A stretch of 64,000 nt of DNA from Firm-13 sp037143795 (GCA_037143795.1 JBAWXZ010000016.1:1-64000), one strand, 5' to 3'; positions 51,562 through 61,385 are shown, counted from the stretch's first letter. Made by a program: numbers and translations. Notes: generated by a model from the sequence alone, not told the origin.

Positions 51562-52284
51562 ATGAATGAAATTCAAAAAAAGTACCAGGTTCAGATAGAG
51601 CAAATTGTTGAGGCATGCCACAGACTGGCGGAATTAGGCTATGTTACATCTTCCGGAGGAAACCTGTCCATTCGGGTCGAAGAGGATCTTATATGGATAA
51701 CACCAACTAAAACATCAAAGCGCATAATGAAGTTCGATGATATATGTGCTGTCAATTTGAAAGGCGATATAATATTTGCGCCAAATGGTAAATTTCCGAC
51801 AAGCGAGACCCCTTTTCATACGCGAATCATGAAGAAGCGCCCGGACGTTACAGTAGTCATACATGCTCATCCTCCCGTCATGACAGGCTTTGCAATTGCG
51901 AACTCGGATTTGCTTGCCAAACCGGTGCTGCCTGAACCGATTATGGAGGTTGGTCCTGCGCTGATCGTTAAATATGCAACACCGGGCAGTGAAGAACTGT
52001 CCAAAGAATTTGAAGCCGTGATTGACGACAGCAACTGCTTCCTTATGGAGAATCATGGGGTGGTTTTATGTGGAACTACCGATATTTTTGAAGCAGTTGA
52101 ACAATTTCAAATGATGGAATGTATGGCCGTTTCGGTCATAACAGCGCTTCAGCTTGGCAATTACAAGACAATTCCGGAACATTATTTTAAAGATATGGAT
52201 CATGTTATTGCCCAACGCAACGTGGCAATACCGGGTGCAAAGGGCAAGTATAACTCTGCTACTGAACTTTTTAAAATCAGCTGA
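51562..52284 (+). CDS. Class II aldolase/adducin family protein (fuculose-phosphate aldolase-like)
   Basis: The 240-residue protein has zinc-site residues Glu82 in TSETPFH, His101 and His103 in HAHPP, and His165 in MENHGVV, and the phosphate-binding SSGGNLSIR. It belongs to the family of L-fuculose-1-phosphate aldolase and L-ribulose-5-phosphate 4-epimerase. The motif ENHGV and Glu82 favour an aldolase, while the neighbouring ribulokinase favours the epimerase, so the reaction stays open. AGAGG sets the start. Confidence 0.86.
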   Translation: MNEIQKKYQVQIEQIVEACHRLAELGYVTSSGGNLSIRVEEDLIWITPTKTSKRIMKFDDICAVNLKGDIIFAPNGKFPTSETPFHTRIMKKRPDVTVVIHAHPPVMTGFAIANSDLLAKPVLPEPIMEVGPALIVKYATPGSEELSKEFEAVIDDSNCFLMENHGVVLCGTTDIFEAVEQFQMMECMAVSVITALQLGNYKTIPEHYFKDMDHVIAQRNVAIPGAKGKYNSATELFKIS

Positions 52285-52309
52285 ATAATACGAATGGGAG
52301 GATATGAAG

Positions 52310-53983
52310 ATGCCAAAATACAGCATAGGTCTTGATTATGGAACGTTGTCCTGCAGAGCGCTTCTTGTTGATGTCGCTGACGGCCGGGAAATAGCATCAA
52401 CAGTTTTTGAATATCCGCATAAAGTTATAGATACACTGCTTCCTGACAGCAATATCAAGCTCGGTATGAATTGGGCGCTGCAGCACCCGGCTGATTGGCG
52501 GCAGGCTATTTCCGAAGTAATTCCATCCGTGCTTTCGAAGTCTCAGGTAAATGCTGAAGATATTATAGGAATCGGAGTTGATTTCACTTCCTGTACGATA
52601 TTACCTGTCGATCGGTTTGGTGAACCGCTTTGTTTAAAACCGGAGTGGAAAAATCATCCCCACAGCTGGCCGAAACTTTGGAAACATCATGCTGCGCAAA
52701 AGGAAGCAAACCGAATAAATCAGGTTGCCGACAGCCGCGCAGAGGCGTTTGTGTCCCGCTATGGCGGCAAACAATCTTCCGAATGGGAAATAGCAAAAGT
52801 ACTGCAGATCCTCAATGACGATCCGGCTGTATATGATGCGATGGACCGGTGGATTCAAGGCGGCGACTGGGTCGTCTGGCAGCTGACCGGTCTGGAAAGA
52901 CGGCAATTGAGCACGGCAGGATTCAAAGGAATCTGGAGCAAAAAGGATGGTTATCCGGATAAGGCTTTTTTCGCGGCACTGGATAAAAGATTGGAGAACT
53001 ATGTCGAGGAAAAACTGACACCGGCCGATACGCTGCTGCCGCTGGGCAGTCTGGCTGGCGGACTCACAGAAAAAATGGCCGGGATTACCGGTCTTAAGCC
53101 TGGGACTCCGGTATCTGTTGCCGACCTTGATGCACAAGTGGCGCTGCCTGCTTTGGGAATTACCGAGCCGGGAAGAATGCTTTTAATTATTGGAACCTCC
53201 GGGTGTAATATAATGCTTGCTAAAGAAGAGCGCCCTGTTCCCGGTGTAGCCGGGATTGTTGAGGACGGCGGAGGCTATCCCGGACTATTCTGCTATGAAG
53301 CAGGACAGAATGCGGTCGGCGATCTTTTTGACTGGTTTGTCCAGCGGTGCATGCCGGCGGAATATGCCAATGAGGCACTTGAGAGAAAGATCAGCCCTCA
53401 TCAGCTGCTGCGTGAAAAGGCATCGGTTAAAAAGCCCGGTGAGACAGGACTTTTAGCACTTGACTGGTGGAACGGCAATCGATCAATTCTGATGGATGCG
53501 GATCTCACGGGAGTCATGGTGGGTATGAATCTTCATACCAAACCGGAAGATATATACCGCACACTGCTTGAAGCGACCGCTTTTGGCCAGCGGGTCATTA
53601 TGGAGGCGTTTAAAGAAAATAATGTTCCGGTGTACGAACTGGTTTGCGGCGGCGGCATTGCTGCTAAAGATGAATTCATGATGCAGATATATGCAGATGT
53701 AATGAATATGGAGCTGAAAATCGCCAGATCGTCACAAGCTCCTGCACTCGGCGCGGCTATTTTTGGAGCGGTTGCAGCGGGTAAAGACGCCGGCGGATAT
53801 GCAAAACTGGAAGACGCCGCCAAAAAAATGGGCGGTGTCAGAGAAAAAACATATAAACCAATTCCGGAAAATGTTCTTATCTACGACCGGATCTACACAG
53901 AATATAAACGTCTGCACGATTATTTCGGCAGAGGTGAGAACAATGTCATGGAGAGATTGAAGAACATACAGAATAACAAATAA
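52310..53983 (+). CDS. araB: Ribulokinase
   Basis: The 557-residue FGGY kinase matches AraB: GLDYGTLSCRALLVD, GIGVDFTSCTILPVD, RPEW-like KPEWKNHPHSWPKLWKHHAA, GTSGCNIML and the late VCGGGIAAKDEFMMQIYADV. It phosphorylates L-ribulose to L-ribulose 5-phosphate. I take ATG 52310, eight bases after GGAGG, rather than the ATG six bases earlier. It is 26 nt after the aldolase gene and 20 nt before xylulokinase. Confidence 0.92.
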   Translation: MPKYSIGLDYGTLSCRALLVDVADGREIASTVFEYPHKVIDTLLPDSNIKLGMNWALQHPADWRQAISEVIPSVLSKSQVNAEDIIGIGVDFTSCTILPVDRFGEPLCLKPEWKNHPHSWPKLWKHHAAQKEANRINQVADSRAEAFVSRYGGKQSSEWEIAKVLQILNDDPAVYDAMDRWIQGGDWVVWQLTGLERRQLSTAGFKGIWSKKDGYPDKAFFAALDKRLENYVEEKLTPADTLLPLGSLAGGLTEKMAGITGLKPGTPVSVADLDAQVALPALGITEPGRMLLIIGTSGCNIMLAKEERPVPGVAGIVEDGGGYPGLFCYEAGQNAVGDLFDWFVQRCMPAEYANEALERKISPHQLLREKASVKKPGETGLLALDWWNGNRSILMDADLTGVMVGMNLHTKPEDIYRTLLEATAFGQRVIMEAFKENNVPVYELVCGGGIAAKDEFMMQIYADVMNMELKIARSSQAPALGAAIFGAVAAGKDAGGYAKLEDAAKKMGGVREKTYKPIPENVLIYDRIYTEYKRLHDYFGRGENNVMERLKNIQNNK

Positions 53984-54003
53984 GCAGGCGCAGGTAGATA
54001 TTC

Positions 54004-55482
54004 ATGGCAGTTATATTGGGAATTGACTTAGGGACTTCCAGTGTCAAGGCAATGCTTTTTGATACGGACCGCGGTGTGCTGGATTTTGCGGCCCAATCGT
54101 ATGACGTCAGTTTTCCTGCAGCGAATTGTGCTGAACAATCTCCGGATATCTGGTGGCATGCAGCAGTAGATATCCTGCTTCAATTGAAGCAGCGGCAGAA
54201 ACAAGCTTATGAATCAATAAAAGCAATTGGTTTTTCGGGCCAGATGCACGGATTGGTTGTTGTTGATCGGCCAGGTAATTTTTTGAGGCCTGCCATTATC
54301 TGGCTTGATCAACGCTCCAACAGGCAGTTGGAGAAAATAAACAGAACCATTAAACAGGAAGATATCATGAATATCATGCATAATCGGCCTTTTACCGGGT
54401 TCGCGTTTCCTTCTTTGCTTTGGATTCAGGAAAATGAGCCGGATGTATTTTCAAAGATATATAAAATCCTTATGCCCAAGGACTATATCCGCCTCAAAAT
54501 AACAGGGGAATTCGGCACAGACGTATCAGATGCTTCGTCCGCAACAGGATTTGATGCTGCTAAAAGAGACTGGGCGTGGGACATTCTTGATAAGATGAAT
54601 TTACCGCGTTCCATTTTCCCTGCCTGTCATGAATCCATTGCGATTGCGGGGACTGTTACAAGACGGTGTTCGGAAGAGACCGGCCTTCCGGAGGGGATAC
54701 CGGTCATCTATGGTTCAGGTGATCAGCCCGCTCACAGTGTCGGGACCGGAGCTGTACAGGAAGGCCTCATCGTTTCAAATATCGGTACCGGCGGAGAATT
54801 ATCGGCCTATTCCAAAGTTGATACATTTGATTCGAAAATGCGGATACACACATTCTGCCATGCGATCGATCATGCATACACGATATTCGGCGCGCATCTG
54901 TGCAGCGGTATGTCGCTGAAATGGCTTAAAAACAGTATTCTCCATCTGGATGATTTTCGATTGTTGGATACAATGGCAGAAAAGACAGCCGCAGGAAGTG
55001 ATGGTTTGATATATTTACCTTACCTTGCAGGCAGCCGCACTCCTCAGATGGATGCAAATGCAAAAGGTCTTTTCTTCGGGATGAATTTAAATCATGAACG
55101 GCGGCATTTTGTCCGGGCGGTTATGGAAGGCGTTGTTTTTGATCTTAAGGAGTCTCTGGATATATTTGATGCGCTGCATATTTCCAGCAGCAAAATCATT
55201 GCATGCGGCGGCGGTGCAACAAGTACGGTGTGGCTGCAGATCCAGGCAGATATTTTTGGCCGCAGCGTTCAGGTCTGCAAAGAGAAAGAACAAGCTTGCC
55301 TGGGTGCCTGTATACTGGCCGGTGTCGGAACCGGGTTGCTGGATAACGTACAGAATGCGTGCAATCAATATATTTCCATGGAAGATAAAATTTATTTTCC
55401 GAATCTTAACAACAAGGAGCTGTATTCTGAAAATTATGAAAAATATAAAAAACTATATGGAAGAGTTTCCGATTTGTTTTAG
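54004..55482 (+). CDS. xylB: Xylulokinase
   Basis: The 492-residue FGGY kinase matches XylB: GIDLGTSSVKAMLFD, GFSGQMHGLVVVD with the diagnostic MHGL, WLDQRS, GSGDQPAHSVGTG and GGGATSTVWLQIQADI. It converts D-xylulose to xylulose 5-phosphate, the entry to the pentose phosphate pathway. It is the last gene of the operon that starts near 51562. Confidence 0.94.
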   Translation: MAVILGIDLGTSSVKAMLFDTDRGVLDFAAQSYDVSFPAANCAEQSPDIWWHAAVDILLQLKQRQKQAYESIKAIGFSGQMHGLVVVDRPGNFLRPAIIWLDQRSNRQLEKINRTIKQEDIMNIMHNRPFTGFAFPSLLWIQENEPDVFSKIYKILMPKDYIRLKITGEFGTDVSDASSATGFDAAKRDWAWDILDKMNLPRSIFPACHESIAIAGTVTRRCSEETGLPEGIPVIYGSGDQPAHSVGTGAVQEGLIVSNIGTGGELSAYSKVDTFDSKMRIHTFCHAIDHAYTIFGAHLCSGMSLKWLKNSILHLDDFRLLDTMAEKTAAGSDGLIYLPYLAGSRTPQMDANAKGLFFGMNLNHERRHFVRAVMEGVVFDLKESLDIFDALHISSSKIIACGGGATSTVWLQIQADIFGRSVQVCKEKEQACLGACILAGVGTGLLDNVQNACNQYISMEDKIYFPNLNNKELYSENYEKYKKLYGRVSDLF

Positions 55483-55598
55483 AAACAGAAATCAAATACA
55501 AAAAAATTGTTTCTGACAAGAAAAATACAATAAAAAATGAAGGGTATCGTTCATAAATGATTTAACTTTGCCTGATAAAATTTGGACATGGCCAGTGG

Positions 55599-55604
55599 TA
55601 TAAT
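55599..55604 (+). promoter_or_regulatory. Extended -10 promoter of the two-component genes
   Basis: TG-G-TATAAT (55596-55604) is a consensus extended -10 box 67 nt before the response regulator start, with no good -35 box 17 nt upstream. Confidence 0.6.
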
Positions 55605-55670
55605 ACAAACATAATTTTGATTTGCATCTAAGAATTGCAGGCGCATTTAGGAGTACTTGGAGGTTGATCT

Positions 55671-57251
55671 GTGTTAAAGGTTATTATCGTTGATGATGAG
55701 AAAAGAATTTGCCAGCTGATCAGGCGACTGATTGACTGGGAGAGCATAGGTCTTGAGGTTATCGCTGAAGCATCAGACGGTAATGCCGCATTTAATCTGA
55801 TCAGTAAAGAGAATCCTGATATTGTTATATCGGATATACGCATGCCAGGTATGGATGGATTGGAAATGATAGAAAAATTACGCGCCGTGGATATTACACC
55901 TGCTTTTATTCTCATCAGCGGCCACAAGCAATTTGAGTATGCCCATAATGCAATTAAACAAGGTGTCGAAAATTATCTGCTTAAGCCTATCAATAAACAG
56001 GAATTGATGGAGAACCTGATTATAATCAGAGATCAGATTCTTGAAAAGAAAGGCGATCTGGAAGAGAAAATTCTGATTAAAAACAAACTTGATATGAGTG
56101 TTTCCAAAGTCAGGAAGCAGATTATTGAGGCTTTACTGGTTAATCCGGAAACCATTACATCATTGCATCTTCACGAAATTAATGAAATATATATGATGAA
56201 TCTTAAACCTGGATATTTTCAGATTGCTGTTCTGAAACCTGAGATCAAGCAAGCCCTTGAAATGGCTCAGATTGATCAGGGAATAAGAAAGATGGAAGCC
56301 TTTTTTGTTAAGGAAATTGCAAATGTTTGTATTGAAGTTGAATCTCTTCGAACCAAGCATGAGATTGTTTGTTTGTTGAACTATGAAGACAGCGATCTTT
56401 TCATGATACGGCTTAAAGAGACGTTTTCTGAGCTTCAGACACGTTTTGCCGATTACTATATGCTTACTCTTGGATTATCTAAGAAGTGCACTGATTTTCG
56501 TGATATATCAGTGCAGGAAGGTTTTGCAGCAATCAGGTATTCCCTTATCAAAGGGAAAGAACACATTATTGACAGTTCTAAAATCCAAATTCCAAACCGT
56601 AGTGTACTGACAGAAGAAATGAGCCGTAATCTGCGGAACCTGTTTGGAATTTCGGATGTTGAAGGCATTAAAGAATATTTCTCTCAACTTCGCACGCTTT
56701 ATCTTCAGGACAATAATAACCCTGATAATATGTACCGCGAAATGATTAAAATATTCGAAATTCTGATAGATGCACTCAAGATACTATATAAGAACGAAGC
56801 GATTAACATTACCCTCGAAGAGCTGATTGATAGACTGGAACAGGCCAAGACATTAATGAGTCTGCTTGATATAACCCAGGAAGAAGTTTGCTTTCATATT
56901 GAGGAATATATCAAAATTCGGTCAACCAAAGACACAAGGTATATACGTATTGCAAAACAGTATGTTGCGGAACATTACAGCCAGAATATCAGTCTTGAAG
57001 ATATCGCTGAACAGGTTCATATGAATTCAGTCTATTTCAGTGTGATGTTCAAAAAAGAAGCAAACATTAATTTTAGTGATTATCTTGCCGATTTCCGGCT
57101 GTCAAAAGCTAAGGAACTTCTCAAGAATTCTTCGATCAGCATTTCTGAGGTGGGTGCACTTGTAGGATATAAAGATCCTAAATACTTTAGTAAACTATTC
57201 AGTAAAACCGTTGGTATTAAGCCTTCAGATTATCGGAAATTATTTGTTTGA
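55671..57251 (+). CDS. YesN-type response regulator with AraC DNA-binding domain
   Basis: The 526-residue regulator has a receiver (Asp55 in VISDIRMPG, Lys in LLKPIN), a long middle region (about 125-415) and an AraC helix-turn-helix pair (about 420-526: ISLEDIAEQVHMNSVYFSVMFKKE and VGYKDPKYFSKLFSKTVGIKPSDYRK). Such regulators activate sugar uptake operons. GGAGG lies upstream of the start (GTG). The kinase gene follows after 12 nt. Confidence 0.93.
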   Translation: MLKVIIVDDEKRICQLIRRLIDWESIGLEVIAEASDGNAAFNLISKENPDIVISDIRMPGMDGLEMIEKLRAVDITPAFILISGHKQFEYAHNAIKQGVENYLLKPINKQELMENLIIIRDQILEKKGDLEEKILIKNKLDMSVSKVRKQIIEALLVNPETITSLHLHEINEIYMMNLKPGYFQIAVLKPEIKQALEMAQIDQGIRKMEAFFVKEIANVCIEVESLRTKHEIVCLLNYEDSDLFMIRLKETFSELQTRFADYYMLTLGLSKKCTDFRDISVQEGFAAIRYSLIKGKEHIIDSSKIQIPNRSVLTEEMSRNLRNLFGISDVEGIKEYFSQLRTLYLQDNNNPDNMYREMIKIFEILIDALKILYKNEAINITLEELIDRLEQAKTLMSLLDITQEEVCFHIEEYIKIRSTKDTRYIRIAKQYVAEHYSQNISLEDIAEQVHMNSVYFSVMFKKEANINFSDYLADFRLSKAKELLKNSSISISEVGALVGYKDPKYFSKLFSKTVGIKPSDYRKLFV

Positions 57252-57263
57252 GAAGGAATAGGT

Positions 57264-58319
57264 ATGCAAAAGACAGTGAAAAATGAACAGGCAATTTTAA
57301 ACAGAGAATATAAAACGAGTGAGTATATGGCAATTCCTATCGTGTTTTGCATTGGGATTGAAATCTATCTGATCTGGAGGCTGTTTCAGATAGATGACTC
57401 TTCTATGATGCTCTATCATGTTATAGCTCTGGTACTGATTGCTGTCGGTCTTTTTCAATATGTTAAGAAAGCATATATCAGCATTAGAAGGCTCGAACGC
57501 GGTATTGTCGATGGGGAAAGCTTTACAGAACATGATAATAATTTATCCCGTGCCTTTAATCAGATCATAGTTGAAAAGGTCAAAGAATCAATGGATCGCG
57601 AGTATGCAGCACTTATATGCAAAAAACAGGCTGAAATCAATGCTCTGCAGAGCCAGATCAATCCTCATTTTTTGTATAATACATTGGATTCAATCCGCGG
57701 ACAGGCGCTCATAGACGGAGCCAACGAAATTGCAGATATGACAGAAGCTTTGTCAGTCTTTTTTCGATACAGTATCAGTCACAAGAATGTTGTCGTGTCA
57801 CTTGCTGAAGAGCTGAAAAACGTTGATAATTATATGATTATTCAACAATTCAGGTTTTCCAATAAATTTGATGTCATTAAAAAAATAGATACCGATTCCG
57901 ATATTTTGGACTGCAGACTGCCCAAAATGACATTGCAGCCAATTATTGAAAATGCGATCTACCACGGACTGGAACTCCTTGAGCAAAGGGGAACATTAGT
58001 TATCCGCATTGCAATTACCGATCAGCGATTGCTGATTCATATCACAGATAATGGCATGGGGATTGAACCGGCGGATCTGATGCGTATTAATGAAGCGCTG
58101 GCAAAAGACATCAATTTTTTCTCGCCGGAAGAGCCCAAAAAGGGAAACGGAATAGCACTGAAAAATGTAAATGATAGAATCAAACTGTGTTTTGGCAACA
58201 ATTATGGAATTACTCTTTACAGCACAGTAGGACTGGGAACAGATGTAGAGATTGTTCTCCCCCTTGTTAAGGATGAAAACTACAAAACGCAATTTGAGAT
58301 CAACGAATTTAACGGATGA
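57264..58319 (+). CDS. YesM/LytS-type sensor histidine kinase with no external sensor
   Basis: The 351-residue kinase has two membrane helices (about 22-42 and 50-68) joined by only about seven residues. A cytoplasmic linker, the His-kinase domain with His135 in QINPHFLYNTLDSIR and an ATP domain (NAIYHGL, DNGMGI, GNGIALKNVNDRI) follow. Usual YesM kinases have a 200-300 residue external Cache domain, so this one probably reads a signal through a partner protein. The degenerate ATPase encoded convergently is a candidate. Confidence 0.9.
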   Translation: MQKTVKNEQAILNREYKTSEYMAIPIVFCIGIEIYLIWRLFQIDDSSMMLYHVIALVLIAVGLFQYVKKAYISIRRLERGIVDGESFTEHDNNLSRAFNQIIVEKVKESMDREYAALICKKQAEINALQSQINPHFLYNTLDSIRGQALIDGANEIADMTEALSVFFRYSISHKNVVVSLAEELKNVDNYMIIQQFRFSNKFDVIKKIDTDSDILDCRLPKMTLQPIIENAIYHGLELLEQRGTLVIRIAITDQRLLIHITDNGMGIEPADLMRINEALAKDINFFSPEEPKKGNGIALKNVNDRIKLCFGNNYGITLYSTVGLGTDVEIVLPLVKDENYKTQFEINEFNG

Positions 58320-58352
58320 ACGATCATTTCCGCGGATTCATATTGTTGAATA

Positions 58353-59801
58353 TTACAGATTACTATAAAGAAACTGCACATAGTTATTAATACTGTTCTC
58401 GCTTTTTTCAAAAATTCTGGAAGATGTTCTTGTGACAATCAAAATTCGATCACACAGCCGCTGGCATTCGGAAAAGTCAGTGGAAATAAGTAAGATGCCC
58501 GAACCATTACGAGCCGTTTGATCAATTATTGTATCGAACTCCTCTTTGATTGCAGGACTGTTGCCTGAAGTCAAATCATTTAGAATCATTATTTTAGGAT
58601 TCGTGGCAATCCACCTGTAAAGCATAGTCTTTGTGAAACCCCATTGACTGCGCTGCTGGATATCATCAGCTGAGAAATGGACAGACAGCTGTTCAGATAC
58701 AAAATCATACAGGTTTTTCTGGATAACTCCCCAGCGGGATATTTTGGGGAGTGCCTGAAAGAGAAGATTGTCATAAAAATCGAAGCAGGGCAGCAGATCA
58801 TTCTTACTGTAATTCTCTTTGAGAAGCGCCATACCATACTTAACAGCCTCTCTATAATTGTTTGCTTTGTGTCCGGCAACAATTAATGTCGAGTCGCTTG
58901 CGAAGAGAAAACTGTTAATAATTTCCCAGCGGCTGCCGCCTTCCAAGTCAAAAATTCCGAAAACTTCACCGGCATGAACGGTAAATTGAATAGGCCTGTT
59001 GTAATTAGAAGGTATGGAAGCATCCAAAACGACTTCTTCCCTGACAGTGGATTTGCGGAATGAATGGGATGAACTGCCATAACCGGCACACATTGACATC
59101 AGATGGTCAGCACTGTAATCCTCATGGTACATCGTACCGGCAACCATACCGCCGCGCATGATAATTATACGTTCTGTCTCTCTCAGGATCGGGTCATCCT
59201 TGCTGCTGATATAAATAAATGTGACTTGCCTGTTATTTTTGATCAGCCAAACCATATGCATACATTCAGCTACTGTATAATTTTTGGCAATATCATCCAG
59301 TATGATGATTTTCGCACCCATTGAAATGCATTTTGCAATTTCCAGCAGATGAGTCTGGGACACTGACAGGTCAGAAATTAAAGTATTCGGGGATACATTG
59401 ATTTTAATCTGCTCAAGGATTGCCACGGTCTTTGCTGCAGCTGTGTTTGCATTGAATATGAAATTTATTTTAGGCCGTAAGGCAAAAAGATTCTCTGATA
59501 TAGACAAAACAGGAACGAAATTAGGTGTCATACTTATTTTGAAAATTCCAAGCCGCTGGTTATTCCGGCCATAAATAGTGGAATTAAACAGATCAACTGA
59601 CTTTTCCTGCAGGTACAGCCTGCCTTCAGTTGCCTGTGACAATCCGGAAATAATATTTGCAAGTGTAGTTTTACCCGAGTTGTGCAATCCGCAGATTCCG
59701 AGAAATTCTTCCTGATAAAGATGAAAATTAACCTGTTTAAGATACGATTTGTGATTTTTCTCATAAGATAGATTCTCTATTCGTAACACTTCATGCTTCA
59801 T
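58353..59801 (-). CDS. Degenerate tandem ABC ATPase (RbsA/MglA relative), possible signalling protein
   Basis: The 482-residue protein keeps the two-domain layout of sugar transporter ATPases. The first Walker A is intact (GLHNSGKT, 38-45), but catalysis looks lost: signature DLSVSQ, Asp170 in place of the catalytic Glu (ILDD), and Ser200 at the switch His position. In the second half the Walker A is gone (DLEGGSRWE), the signature is QRSQWGFTK, and Walker B reads ILNDLTSG with Asn408 for Asp. It probably binds ATP without hydrolysing it. No permease accompanies it; its neighbour is the two-component system. Confidence 0.85.
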   Translation of the reverse strand: MKHEVLRIENLSYEKNHKSYLKQVNFHLYQEEFLGICGLHNSGKTTLANIISGLSQATEGRLYLQEKSVDLFNSTIYGRNNQRLGIFKISMTPNFVPVLSISENLFALRPKINFIFNANTAAAKTVAILEQIKINVSPNTLISDLSVSQTHLLEIAKCISMGAKIIILDDIAKNYTVAECMHMVWLIKNNRQVTFIYISSKDDPILRETERIIIMRGGMVAGTMYHEDYSADHLMSMCAGYGSSSHSFRKSTVREEVVLDASIPSNYNRPIQFTVHAGEVFGIFDLEGGSRWEIINSFLFASDSTLIVAGHKANNYREAVKYGMALLKENYSKNDLLPCFDFYDNLLFQALPKISRWGVIQKNLYDFVSEQLSVHFSADDIQQRSQWGFTKTMLYRWIATNPKIMILNDLTSGNSPAIKEEFDTIIDQTARNGSGILLISTDFSECQRLCDRILIVTRTSSRIFEKSENSINNYVQFLYSNL

Positions 59802-59960
59802 TTCGATACCCGCATTACATCTCTTATATTAAATTTCCGTGGGAATTCTATCCGCTGAACATTGATTTTATCGATACGATAATAGCATTAAAGCTGGGCG
59901 TTGGGAAGCTTGCAAACGCTTCTTTCATTCCTCTGTTTGACAAATTACATAAATATGGGC

Positions 59961-59991
59961 GGCAAATTGTATAAATTTTATAGAATTTGCC
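59961..59991. promoter_or_regulatory. 31-bp near-perfect palindrome, probable operator
   Basis: GGCAAATT at the left pairs with AATTTGCC at the right, and the centre TATAAA-T-TTTATA is also symmetric; only two positions break symmetry. It is centred about 84 nt upstream of the predicted transcription start of the second transporter operon, a typical activator position. Confidence 0.62.
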
Positions 59992-60024
59992 TAAAATAAT
60001 ACACCAAATATAAATCTAATCTCA

Positions 60025-60053
60025 TTGCCCAAGCGAGTAATCCTTTGTATACT
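60025..60053 (+). promoter_or_regulatory. Promoter of the second sugar transporter operon
   Basis: TTGCCC (60025-60030), a 17-nt spacer and TATACT (60048-60053). Confidence 0.68.
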
Positions 60054-60203
60054 GATCTCGTTGAAAAGAGATTTGCACTGAATTTGTTCGAAAATGTGAA
60101 GGGGGTTTACACGGTAGGGCAGACAGTAAAAATCAGAATTATTTGGGGAATGTCAGTCATTATTGCACAAAATTCGAAAATCAAAAAATCAGGAGGTAAA
60201 TGA

Positions 60204-61361
60204 ATGAAAAAGATCATCGCTTTAGTATTGGCAGCAGCAGTCTCATGTAGCCTATTGGTAGGCTGCGGCGGTGCGGCAGCAACAACAACAGCAGCAACAA
60301 CAGCAGCAGCCGCCGCTACAACAGCAGCAGCAGCCGTTGATGCAACAACAAAAGCAGCAGCCGAGACAACAAAAGCCGGTACAAAGACATTCAGAGTTGG
60401 CATAGCAATGAAAACTTTGAATAATCCCTACTTTGTAGCCCTTGCTGAAAACCTCAAAAAGTATTGCCTGGAAAAAGGTTTCGAAGTCGTAAGTACTCTT
60501 GACGCTGGCCAGGACGTATCTAAGGAAGCAGCAAATATTGAGACTTTAATTTCACAGAAAGTTGACTTTATACTGATGGACCCCCAGGATCCCAAAGGCT
60601 CTGTAGCTGCTATTGAAGCTGCATTTGCTGCTGGAATACCTTTGATTTGTGTTGATAATGCTCCTGATGAGAGCAGCAACAGAGTTGCTACTATCTATTC
60701 AGATAACAAAGCAAATGGTATGGCAGTTGGTAACTATGTCGGTGCAAAATATCTTGTTGGAGAAACAATCAATTCCATCATGATCTCCGGCGAAAAAGGA
60801 AATTCAGTTGGTAAAGAAAGAAGAACTGGCCTGATGGCTGGTCTCATTCAGTCCAGAACAAAGATGACAGCTGATGAAGCATGGGCCGCAGCCGTTGTTA
60901 TGGAACAGGAATTGATCGATAAAGGTTCTGCATATCAGAAAGATGCTGACTTCCATATCCTTGGTCAAGGATGGGGCGGCTGGACTTCAGAAGGCGGACT
61001 CCCTGCAGCTGAAGACCTCTTGGTTGCTAACAGCAACGTCAATCTGGTTCTTGGAGAAAACGACAACATGCTCTTAGGCGCTATGACAGCACTTAAGAAC
61101 CAAGGTCTCGATAAAGTTCTCATCGCTGCAGCAGCTGACGGACAGAAAGAAGCTTATGAGTTAATTAAGGCCAATACTTCTTATGTCGCAACAGGCTTGA
61201 ATGCTCCTCCTGCGATCGCAGAATTTGCAGTTAACCTTGCAGCATCCATTTTGATCGATGGCGTTGCTCCTTATAGTGTTCCTAAAGTTCAGACAACACC
61301 TCCCGCAGCAATAACAATTGACAATGTTGATCAGTATTATGATGCTAACGCATTGTTTTAA
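60204..61361 (+). CDS. Sugar ABC transporter substrate-binding lipoprotein (second system)
   Basis: The 385-residue lipoprotein has a signal peptide with LVGC and Cys21 as anchor, an unusually long Ala/Thr linker of about 40 residues, and an RbsB-class binding domain (FRVGIAMKTLNNPYFVALAENL, ISQKVDFILMDPQDPKGS, VDNAPD, ISGEKGNSVGKERRTGLM, LGENDNMLLGAMTAL). It is distinct from the protein at 37382. AGGAGG sets the start. The sugar is unknown. Confidence 0.93.
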   Translation: MKKIIALVLAAAVSCSLLVGCGGAAATTTAATTAAAAATTAAAAVDATTKAAAETTKAGTKTFRVGIAMKTLNNPYFVALAENLKKYCLEKGFEVVSTLDAGQDVSKEAANIETLISQKVDFILMDPQDPKGSVAAIEAAFAAGIPLICVDNAPDESSNRVATIYSDNKANGMAVGNYVGAKYLVGETINSIMISGEKGNSVGKERRTGLMAGLIQSRTKMTADEAWAAAVVMEQELIDKGSAYQKDADFHILGQGWGGWTSEGGLPAAEDLLVANSNVNLVLGENDNMLLGAMTALKNQGLDKVLIAAAADGQKEAYELIKANTSYVATGLNAPPAIAEFAVNLAASILIDGVAPYSVPKVQTTPPAAITIDNVDQYYDANALF

Positions 61362-61385
61362 TCGAAAGACGTAATCAGGATGAAT

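Larger units (their letters stand above)
59802..60203. other. Divergent intergenic region with palindrome and promoter
   Basis: This 402-nt gap holds a 31-bp palindrome (59961-59991), a plus-strand promoter (60025-60053) and TTGACA at 59937-59942 without a well-spaced -10 box. The leader to 60204 is about 145 nt. No gene is supported. Confidence 0.7.

Noticed and set aside
60107..60403. Ala/Val-rich minus-strand frame opposite the second binding protein
   Set aside because: It is the antisense reading of a repetitive Ala/Thr linker and has no ribosome site.
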